Source: CAIKBL01 sp043734785
Lineage (GTDB): Bacteria > Pseudomonadota > Gammaproteobacteria > Ga0077536
Reading direction: 5' to 3'
Assembly: GCA_043734785.1 (NCBI GenBank)
Contig: JAYTEX010000362.1
Span: forward strand, 1-7,894
Length of the DNA: 7,894 bases
Position 1 is the stretch's first letter. Each line of letters opens with the position of its first letter. The notes below the pieces were generated by a model. It made no database searches. It worked only from the letters and a program-made list of their open reading frames with translations, and had not been told where the DNA came from. Below are positions 1-4,678 of the stretch, piece after piece. The position numbers and the translations under genes are program-made.

Positions 1-63
1 GACGTGCGCCTGCATGGAAGGATCGATGAAGGGCGGATGACCGGCGTGCTCGGGTGCGTTCAT
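1..63 (-). CDS. 5' end of an unidentified gene running out of the window
   Basis: Reading leftward from an ATG at 63-61, 21 codons stay open to the window edge and begin MNAPEHAGHPPFIDPSM. The start is supported by a GAGG Shine-Dalgarno element seven bases upstream on the minus strand. The composition is rich in His and Pro, and I do not recognise the family. A weak promoter-like pair lies upstream on the minus strand (TTGCGC at 129-124, CATACT at 107-102, 16-base spacing). A short GGGG/CCCC hairpin sits just before the ribosome binding site. The gene diverges from the toxin-antitoxin pair to its right. It could belong to the chromosome or to the element left of the tRNA junction; too little is visible to decide. 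Confidence 0.6.
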   Translation of the reverse strand, partial: MNAPEHAGHPPFIDPSMQAHV

Positions 64-264
64 TACGGTGCCTCGTGGGGGGAAGATACCCCGGGGCGCA
101 CAGTATGAAGCCGACGGCCGGTCGCGCAAACCTTGGGACGACGTCGAGTCACGGCCCCGCATGACGAAGCCGGACGTCGCAGACCGGCCCTTCAGGAGCC
201 TTCCATTTCCCCGCACTCGACGCGATTCCGCGGGACAGGGCCGGCAAAGGGCAGTTAAATTTCC

Positions 265-307
265 TATACTCAAGTATCTTGACCGAGACCGGAATCGGGC
301 TTAGTTT
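265..307 (+). promoter_or_regulatory. Candidate promoter/operator of the toxin-antitoxin operon
   Basis: A TATACT hexamer (265-270) overlaps a small inverted repeat, ATACT-CA-AGTAT (266-277). This repeat could be an operator for autoregulation, as is usual for toxin-antitoxin operons. A second possibility is TTGACC (279-284) with a poor -10 (TAGTTT, 302-307) at 17 bases. The local drop in GC against the left flank fits a promoter region. Neither pair is a good consensus match, so which one is used is inference. Confidence 0.28.
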
Positions 308-336
308 TCATTTATCGCTTCTCCGGTAACTCAACC

Positions 337-567
337 ATGCCAACGAATCTTCACGAAATTGAATCACAAGCTCGACTACTATCTGAACCGGAACGCGCGC
401 GCTTGGCATTAACGCTGATCGAATCACTGGAAAACCAAGATGACGGTGACGTTGCCGAGGATTGGCGTGTCGAAGTTGAACGTCGCTGGTCTGAAATTGA
501 AAGCGGCGCTGCTGTGACCGCCTCTGCGTCCGAAGTGTTTGCGGAAATTCGTCACTCCTTGAAGTGA
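337..567 (+). CDS. Antitoxin of a RelE/ParE-type module (unstable antitoxin family)
   Basis: This 76-residue acidic protein reads like the 'addiction module component' antitoxins (TIGR02574/PF09720 type). It has a short N-terminal helix, then a central pattern of the form LSEPERARLALTLIESL (residues about 15-31), an acidic linker and an EDWRVEVERRWSEIESG stretch (about 41-57). The C-terminal segment ends in FAEIRHSLK. Such antitoxins wrap around the partner toxin with the C-terminal part and are degraded quickly by host proteases. The stop codon overlaps the GTG start of the toxin gene, so the two are probably coupled, with the antitoxin made first. The start was chosen at the ATG that gives the usual family length of 70-80 residues; no strong ribosome binding site is visible. 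The family call rests on pattern recognition, not a search. Confidence 0.78.
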   Translation: MPTNLHEIESQARLLSEPERARLALTLIESLENQDDGDVAEDWRVEVERRWSEIESGAAVTASASEVFAEIRHSLK

Positions 568-857
568 TCGAAATAGAATTTCATGACGATGCTCGGCAAG
601 AACTTCGTCAAGCCGCCCGATATTACGAACGCCAAGTCGCGGGACTCGGATTTGCGTTTACCGACGAAGTCGAGCGAACCGTAGAACTTATCCAGGAAAG
701 CCCAGGCATCGGTTCTCCGGTCTGGCAACATTATCGGCGAGGTTTTGTACGTCGCTTCCCCTATTCTGTCGTTTATCGAGAATTCGAGAACAAGCTGTTC
801 GTCGTTGCCGTCGCACATCATCGGCGCCGACCAAACTATTGGCGAGTTCGTACTTAA
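564..857 (+). CDS. RelE/ParE-type toxin
   Basis: This 97-residue basic protein has the layout of the ParE_toxin/RelE superfamily (PF05016). Residues 1-50 carry the two N-terminal helices with the AARYYERQVAGLG motif (18-30). A beta sheet follows with RRFPYSVVYREFENKLFVVAV (about 63-83), and the end carries the AHHRRRPNYWR motif typical of the family. Members either cut ribosome-bound mRNA or inhibit DNA gyrase, and sequence alone does not say which applies here. Translation starts at GTG 564, sharing bases with the antitoxin stop (GTGA), with no good ribosome binding site of its own, which supports coupling. The length is normal and no truncation is seen. The pair sits less than 130 bases from the tRNA-derived attachment site, a place where toxin-antitoxin modules often stabilise mobile elements. 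Confidence 0.82.
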   Translation: MIEIEFHDDARQELRQAARYYERQVAGLGFAFTDEVERTVELIQESPGIGSPVWQHYRRGFVRRFPYSVVYREFENKLFVVAVAHHRRRPNYWRVRT

Positions 858-863
858 AATCTC

Positions 864-883
864 TGCCGAAGTTTTGCCGAAGT
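864..883 (+). repeat. Pair of 9-bp direct repeats, left putative integrase arm sites
   Basis: TGCCGAAGT occurs at 864-872 and again at 875-883, separated by TT, which gives an 11-bp period, about one helical turn. The pair lies about 95 bases left of the tRNA anticodon-loop boundary. Short direct repeats in helical phase at this distance are what the N-terminal domain of phage-type tyrosine recombinases binds. The repeats are seen directly; their role is inferred. Confidence 0.55.
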
Positions 884-969
884 CAGTGCTGAAAAATCAG
901 GCTCAGTGGCGCATTTTGCAACGGGCGCGACCGCCAGAACAATAAGTAAATCAGCTAGTTAATTTTTCA

Positions 970-985
970 GTTCGTAACTACGAAC
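970..985. repeat. Perfect inverted repeat at the recombination core
   Basis: GTTCGTA (970-976) and TACGAAC (979-985) are perfect inverted copies around AC. The right half is the anticodon loop and first stem base of the tRNA-Arg fragment; the left half lies outside the tRNA identity. Tyrosine recombinases bind inverted core half-sites around their crossover region, and one integrase class crosses over at the anticodon arm. The repeat is therefore a candidate core-type site. Confidence 0.5.
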
Positions 986-1022
986 CAGGGGGTCGGGAGT
1001 TCGAATCTCTCCGGGCGCGCCA
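978..1022 (+). other. Attachment site: 3' fragment of tRNA-Arg(ACG)
   Basis: The 45 bases fit tRNA positions 32-76. They comprise the anticodon loop CTACGAA (anticodon ACG), the 3' anticodon stem CCAGG, a 5-base variable loop, a T stem of GGGAG paired with CTCTC around loop TTCGAAT, the acceptor strand CGGGCGC, discriminator G and encoded CCA. The sequence just upstream does not contain the matching 5' anticodon stem (CCTGG), a D arm or the acceptor 5' strand (GCGCCCG), so this is not a working tRNA gene. A fragment starting exactly at the anticodon loop is the usual scar of an element that integrated into a tRNA gene and carried its own 3' end. By that logic the DNA to the left is an integrated element, with the intact tRNA-Arg at its far end. 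Confidence 0.8.
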
Positions 1023-1048
1023 AATACTTAAGTTAATTCAAGCACTCA

Positions 1049-1072
1049 CGGCGATCGCCGACGCCGCTTTTT
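1049..1072 (+). terminator. Weak terminator-like hairpin after the tRNA fragment
   Basis: CGGCG (1049-1053) can pair with CGCCG (1062-1066), followed by C and five T. The first arm also belongs to a perfect 12-bp palindrome centred on GATC (1049-1060). This may be the original tRNA-Arg terminator carried along with the fragment. The stem is only five base pairs, so the call is tentative. Confidence 0.3.
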
Positions 1073-1088
1073 GTTTCAACAAAACCAG

Positions 1089-1108
1089 TGCGGGACTTTT
1101 GCGGGACT
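1089..1108 (+). repeat. Pair of 9-bp direct repeats, right putative integrase arm sites
   Basis: TGCGGGACT occurs at 1089-1097 and 1100-1108, again separated by TT with an 11-bp period. The geometry is the same as the left pair but the sequence differs at four of nine positions. It lies about 110 bases right of the anticodon-loop boundary. Direct repeats of this GCGGGAC type beside tRNA attachment sites fit arm sites of a phage integrase. The integrase gene itself is not in the window. Confidence 0.55.
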
Positions 1109-1120
1109 GCACTGCATGTA

Positions 1121-1164
1121 ACGCGCCACTTGGTTCACGATCGCGCGCCACTTGGTTCACGATC
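1121..1164 (+). repeat. Two tandem copies of a 22-bp repeat
   Basis: Units 1121-1142 and 1143-1164 are identical except for the first base (A versus G). Each contains GCGCCACTTGGTTCACGATC. The copies touch with no spacer and lie just inside the right-hand arm sites. They could be extra protein-binding sites for excision or replication control, or the end of an insertion sequence with repeated transposase sites. No transposase is present, so neither is established. Confidence 0.7.
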
Positions 1165-1249
1165 AAGCTTTAGGCTGTAATCGCGCCGCAGCAAGGGCTC
1201 CTTTCAGGGCCTTTTTAGGTCCATTAAAAGCCCCGCTTTGTGCTGCTTA

Positions 1250-1348
1250 TTAGATGGCCAGCCCAGCGCTGCCGGGCGGGTACGGGCGGATAAATCGCCG
1301 CACGATCCCTGTGGTATTTTCGGGCGTGGATGCCTCAGTCATAACGTC
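1250..1348 (-). pseudogene. Relic of a second gpJ-like tail protein gene
   Basis: On the minus strand codons 1345-1250 read V-MTEASTPENTTGIVRRF-IRPYPPG and then SAGLAI before two consecutive TAA stops. The first 25 residues match residues 578-602 of the intact tail hub protein in this window with a single substitution, although the DNA differs at roughly one base in five, mostly at third codon positions. Upstream, the frame diverges immediately and meets a TGA at 1378-1376. Downstream, the match ends at the PPG linker where the hub's C-terminal fibronectin-like domain begins. This is therefore a leftover piece of a related phage's tail gene, not a recent copy. Translation from the ATG at 1342 would give a 30-residue peptide, but there is no sign that it is made. 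Confidence 0.6.
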
Positions 1349-1415
1349 TCGAAGCGATCGAGGCGCAAGACAGTCTCATGCACCCTGTGAGCTGCCCAAG
1401 GCGCTCAGGATCCAT
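1335..1415 (-). CDS. Possible small or truncated phage gene after the DUF2793 gene
   Basis: A 26-codon frame starts at ATG 1415-1413, overlapping the stop of the DUF2793 gene as TGATG, the same junction type seen between two tail genes upstream in the operon. It reads MDPERLGQLTGCMRLSCASI and ends RRYD. The opening resembles the start of a short helical protein. It stops at the edge of the tail-gene relic, so it may be a small gene cut off by the rearrangement that brought the relic in. I do not recognise it, and it may not be expressed. Confidence 0.3.
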   Translation of the reverse strand: MDPERLGQLTGCMRLSCASIASRRYD

Positions 1416-2077
1416 CAGGTAAACCACGCGAGCGCGCCGCCTTGCTGCACCCAGTTCGCCGCGTTTCGCACGAATTCCGTGCAGGCGACAGTGTTTGCTC
1501 CGCCCGCCGCAGGATCTGCCGCTTTCTTGAACGCCGGATTCCACGTGATGCCGAATCCGCCCGTGGCGTTTTGCAAAAACATGTAGGTTAACTTCTGGCC
1601 CAGGACCGGATTAGTCGGCGCGGGAATAATGATCGCCGCAGTCAAGGCAGCTACGGAAATGAGCTCGCCATTTGAGGCATCGTGAGCGCCTAGCGTCGCA
1701 GCGTAGGGCAGGCTCTGCACCGATAGCGTGAGTACGCCGGGGCTCCAGCCAGCTGCCTTGAAGACAACGATCTTCTGCTCATCCTCGATGTAACAGAGCC
1801 AGCCCACCGACGGCACGTAGTACTCCCAGACGCCAGCGACGCGGACCGCTATGCGATTCGTAAATCCCGTCCATACGCCAGTCGCGCCGGCCGGGATGAT
1901 GTATCGATCGCCGTTGACCGGGCTGGCTGGCGGAGTCGTGAGATCGCGATCGATAACGGACGCCTTGGCCAACGCTCCCAGCTTGCGGATATTGGCGTCC
2001 ATGCCGGTCTGCCAGGCTGACTCGCCCAGCGTCCATCCGTAATTAAGGCCCAAATTTGGATCAGCAACGCTTGGCAT
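1415..2077 (-). CDS. DUF2793-containing phage tail protein
   Basis: This 220-residue protein has an N-terminal DUF2793 domain (about residues 6-95). It opens with NLGLNYGWTLGESAWQTGMD and continues with KLGALAKASVIDRDLTTPP, NGDRYIIPAGATGVWTG and GWLCYIEDE, all family hallmarks. The rest (about 115-220) is beta-rich and contains FLQNATGGFGITWN and NWVQQGG, a pattern seen in C-terminal parts of phage fibre or tip proteins. DUF2793 proteins sit at the end of tail operons and are probably virion-associated, at or near the tail tip. The exact role is unknown. The start is clear: ATG directly follows the TAA of the hub gene, and a GGAGG element lies seven bases upstream inside that gene. It is the last well-preserved gene before the attachment region. 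A role in receptor contact is inference. Confidence 0.85.
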   Translation of the reverse strand: MPSVADPNLGLNYGWTLGESAWQTGMDANIRKLGALAKASVIDRDLTTPPASPVNGDRYIIPAGATGVWTGFTNRIAVRVAGVWEYYVPSVGWLCYIEDEQKIVVFKAAGWSPGVLTLSVQSLPYAATLGAHDASNGELISVAALTAAIIIPAPTNPVLGQKLTYMFLQNATGGFGITWNPAFKKAADPAAGGANTVACTEFVRNAANWVQQGGALAWFT

Positions 2078-4267
2078 TTAAATTCCTCCGTAATACTCGC
2101 CGTACCGCATGCCGTAGCCTGCGCGGGCGAAGGTAATGGAATGTGGATATAAGCTGGTGTACCCGTCCCTCGCGGACTCCATCTCGATGGTCACCGTGTC
2201 GCCGTTTGTCCCCGCGTCGGTCACCGCCGTCGCGAGATCCCAGGTCTGCGTCACCGCAGTCAAGGCACTATAGGTACGCACCAGCGTCCCCAGCTTGTCT
2301 TTAATTCTGATCGTCGTCGTCTGGCCGACTTCGGCGGTAATGCTGCCGTCCGCCTGCGTCACCAGCAAAGCGGTCTGCGTTTTCCGATTCCGCGTTGCCC
2401 AGGTAATCACAAGAGGCCCCGCCGTCACCACGGGATACGCCACCGCATTGAACTTCAGATTCCCAGGCGGATAGGGGCGGATGAAGCGGCGCACGATACC
2501 AGTCGTATTCTCCGGCGCAGAGGCTTCAGTCATCACCCCGAGACCAGTCCGCGTGAGCGCCTTGACACGCACCGTATCGCCGAATAGATACGCTGGCGTC
2601 AGCGTGGGCGCGGCCTCGAAGAACCAGATCCGATTACCGGACGCATGCGCAGCCGGAACAGTGTCCACCATTCCGCACGCGAGGGTGACCGTATTGGCGA
2701 TGATGTCCAGCGCGACAACGCGGAACAGTTCGCTATCGATGAGCGCCAGCGTTTCGGGCTCTATTGACACTTCATCGAGCCCGAGCCCAGCCGTGATCGC
2801 GACAGTGAAATTCGCCACGCCTTGCACAACCGCTGCGCCGAGCTGCGCGGTCGGCGCAAAAGCGCCCTCTCCGTTGTCGGTCCACGGCACACTTGTCGAT
2901 GCTCGCGCGAGTATCGTATACGCGAATGCATCGCCCGATGGGCGCGCCATCAGCAATTGAACGAAGCCCTCGTCCGGCAACACTTCGCTCAGGAGCGTGT
3001 CCGAATCACCTGCGATCTCGCGCGCGACGACCCAGTAAGACGCCTCGGCCAGTTGCCGGAATGGTGCGGCCGCAGGCAGCGATACCGGATCAGTCCAGCC
3101 CGTGGGCGGTGGATCGGCATAGATCGCGGCCGGCAGCCCGAACACATCCTGCACAGCCTCAATTCGGATCACGCCTGCATTCCGCTCACCGTAGGAGATC
3201 CGCGCGGCACGCATGATCATCTCGGTAATGCCGTAGGCGGGCCACGTGAGTTTGAATGGATCTCCAACGCTCAGCGCATTGGCCGATCGATTCGCGATAA
3301 TGGTGACCTTCGCCAACGCGCTCGATAACTGTTTGAGTTCGCGCGTCGCAACTCGATTCGCCAGCGCGGCCGTACTGATCCCCGGGTATTGCAGCGTCGT
3401 CGAGATCACGCTCCCCTGCAATTCGATCGCAGCGATATCCTGCACCGTCATCGCCGAGTCTTTGTCGGTCGCCGAATCACGATAAATCACCGTCACTTCG
3501 TTCGCGATTTCACCCCAGCCAATCCGCGAGAAATCCTCGATCTGCAGTACGTTGGCCGGCGAGTAGATCGGGAGCGTGCTTGCCGTGTAATCGGCGCGTG
3601 CCAGCTTGAGCCTGAATAATCCAGTCGTCGGATGCACATACACCATGCCGTCGATGTGTTGACATACCGAAAGAATGAATTCCTCGATGCTGGTCGACGT
3701 CTTCCACAGAAAAGACAGCCCGAAGCCCTCCGTAAACAGCGCATCTGCTGCCGCCGTAAATGCGGCGTCATCCATTTCCGTCACTGGGTAACCCATGCCC
3801 CACGCGGTATTTGTAAGGCACTCGCGAATGATGTGCGCAGGGTTGGCGTCATTGACTGCGATTGTGGCTTTTGTCGGATTCCATGCGGAAGGGATCCTCC
3901 GGGCCCTGATTGACCACGGCTTGACGTACGGATTATTAGCCGAGACTAGCCCATCCCATATCAGCGACAGCACGCCGCGAAACGCGGGCACCGATCCGAG
4001 CTTGGATGTGAGGTACGGGTCGGCGACTTGGGCAGATCCCCCCATGCGGATCCTGGCTCGGCCGTCAATGCCGCCCTCCTTCGACTCGCCGCCAAATAGA
4101 TTACGATTCGCTAGAGTTAGATCGGCATTCACGGCAACGCTGCCGGTGTAGGCGGTGCGCTCGCCGACGATAATTTCAGTCACCGCGTCGACCGGGCCAT
4201 GACAGTACACGGAATGAAACCCGAGCCCGTACCAATACCCTACCGTGACTTTTTTGCTACTGCCCAT
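2078..4267 (-). CDS. gpJ-like tail hub/tip protein
   Basis: This 729-residue protein has the layout of the phage tail proteins that form the central hub and tip (lambda gpJ and GTA tail-tip relatives). The N-terminal part (1-140) contains the GYWYGLGFHSVYCHGPVD opening. Residues about 140-340 match the Phage-tail_3 type (PF13550) with NPAHIIRECLTNTAWGMGYP. A beta-rich middle follows (about 405-600). The C-terminal domain from PPGNLKF (601) to about 715 looks fibronectin-like and ends with RAGYGMRYGEYYGG, common in such proteins. The hub connects the tail tube to the tip and probably takes part in host recognition and DNA ejection. The start has a GAGGTGG element seven bases upstream and overlaps the preceding gene by 11 bases. 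It is shorter than lambda gpJ, which is normal for this subgroup. Residues 578-602 occur again in a relic downstream. Confidence 0.87.
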   Translation of the reverse strand: MGSSKKVTVGYWYGLGFHSVYCHGPVDAVTEIIVGERTAYTGSVAVNADLTLANRNLFGGESKEGGIDGRARIRMGGSAQVADPYLTSKLGSVPAFRGVLSLIWDGLVSANNPYVKPWSIRARRIPSAWNPTKATIAVNDANPAHIIRECLTNTAWGMGYPVTEMDDAAFTAAADALFTEGFGLSFLWKTSTSIEEFILSVCQHIDGMVYVHPTTGLFRLKLARADYTASTLPIYSPANVLQIEDFSRIGWGEIANEVTVIYRDSATDKDSAMTVQDIAAIELQGSVISTTLQYPGISTAALANRVATRELKQLSSALAKVTIIANRSANALSVGDPFKLTWPAYGITEMIMRAARISYGERNAGVIRIEAVQDVFGLPAAIYADPPPTGWTDPVSLPAAAPFRQLAEASYWVVAREIAGDSDTLLSEVLPDEGFVQLLMARPSGDAFAYTILARASTSVPWTDNGEGAFAPTAQLGAAVVQGVANFTVAITAGLGLDEVSIEPETLALIDSELFRVVALDIIANTVTLACGMVDTVPAAHASGNRIWFFEAAPTLTPAYLFGDTVRVKALTRTGLGVMTEASAPENTTGIVRRFIRPYPPGNLKFNAVAYPVVTAGPLVITWATRNRKTQTALLVTQADGSITAEVGQTTTIRIKDKLGTLVRTYSALTAVTQTWDLATAVTDAGTNGDTVTIEMESARDGYTSLYPHSITFARAGYGMRYGEYYGGI

Positions 4268-4445
4268 TTATCGCCACCTCGACAACGCGCCGCGCCATGT
4301 CATCCCCCGTGGCGAGCAACGTCTCGGCTGGCAGGCCCTCGCGCAAGAACGCGTCCCAGTCGAGGCCGTGAAACTCGAACCAGCGCCGCATGCCGCGCGA
4401 GCAATAAGAGATCGCTCGGGCATGTTCGAGGCGTACCATGATCAT
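4257..4445 (-). CDS. Small conserved phage tail-operon protein
   Basis: This 62-residue protein has the pattern VRLEHARAISYCSRGMRRW, FHGLDWDAFLREG and LLATGDDMARRVVE. It belongs to a family of small proteins often found just upstream of gpJ-like genes in prophages. The function is not known; a role in tail-tip assembly is inferred only from position. I chose the ATG at 4445, which overlaps the previous stop as ATGA; an ATG two codons later is the alternative. The longer frame reaching 4496 would run deep into the upstream gene and lacks the family pattern there. No membrane segment or signal peptide is visible. Confidence 0.7.
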   Translation of the reverse strand: MIMVRLEHARAISYCSRGMRRWFEFHGLDWDAFLREGLPAETLLATGDDMARRVVEVAINGQ

Positions 4446-4678
4446 TTCTTGCCGCCCTTTTTCTTGATCGGGACGATTTTCAAATCCCCATACCAAACAA
4501 TGTTTGGGCCAGTCATGTACCGCGTGCCGAACAGCACCGGAATCTCGGCATTCTGCGACGCGATCGGAACGTCTTTATCCCCTATTTGGCCCGGCTGCAC
4601 CTTCTGCGTTTTCGGGCGCGGCGTCAGAAGCGACGAGATGATCGTCGTCGCCACCCACAATATGATTTGGCCCCACAT
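4442..4678 (-). CDS. Small tail protein with N-terminal hydrophobic segment
   Basis: This 78-residue protein starts MWGQIILWVATTIISSLL, which could be a membrane-spanning or buried helix. A polar linker follows (about 20-40) and then IPVLFGTRYMTGPNIVWYGD, with a strongly basic tail (KIVPIKKKGGKK). The GPNIVWYGDL motif recurs in small tail-tip proteins of related prophages and near the N-terminus of some larger tip proteins. By position between the gpL-like and gpJ-like genes it occupies the slot of the lambda K/I assembly genes, but it does not resemble a peptidase. The start at ATG 4678 shares one base with the upstream stop (TGATG). A longer frame to 4789 would overlap the previous gene by over 100 bases and is less likely. 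The function is unknown. Confidence 0.7.
   Translation of the reverse strand: MWGQIILWVATTIISSLLTPRPKTQKVQPGQIGDKDVPIASQNAEIPVLFGTRYMTGPNIVWYGDLKIVPIKKKGGKK

Larger units (their letters stand above)
858..1249. other. Intergenic recombination region without a gene
   Basis: This stretch between the toxin gene and the tail-gene relic holds no convincing reading frame on either strand. It contains, in order: a pair of 9-bp direct repeats, an inverted repeat centred on the tRNA anticodon loop, a tRNA-Arg 3' fragment, a weak terminator-like hairpin, a short AT-rich inverted repeat (1069-1084), a second pair of 9-bp direct repeats, and a 22-bp tandem repeat. From 1165 to 1249 I see only an imperfect hairpin (about 1206-1238: GGGCC, a T run, an A run, GCCCC), which may be a terminator remnant. 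The region is best read as an attachment site with its integrase-binding arms. Confidence 0.6.

Noticed and set aside
68..304. A 78-codon rightward frame in the left flank.
   Set aside because: It has no family pattern, is very rich in Arg and Pro as random GC-rich frames are, and overlaps the upstream region of the leftward gene and the promoter region of the toxin-antitoxin pair.
896..1022. A complete tRNA gene using the GGCTCAGTGG stretch near 900 as a D arm.
   Set aside because: The spacing to the anticodon loop is far too long, there is no matching acceptor strand or 5' anticodon stem, and the intervening bases do not fold as a tRNA.
864..1164. A CRISPR array formed by the short repeats.
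   Set aside because: The repeats are two-copy, of three unrelated sequences, with spacers of zero to two bases, unlike CRISPR repeats and spacers.
1250..2540. A template/variable repeat pair of a diversity-generating retroelement (relic at about 1270-1342 versus 2461-2537).
   Set aside because: The differences are not restricted to adenines of one copy, most are silent, and no reverse transcriptase gene or accessory gene is visible in the window.
2481..2960. Rightward frames inside the tail genes, such as the 159-codon one here and others across 2800-5100.
   Set aside because: They are antisense shadows of well-supported tail genes; their sequences lack family features, and the resemblance between two of them only mirrors the hub relic on the other strand.
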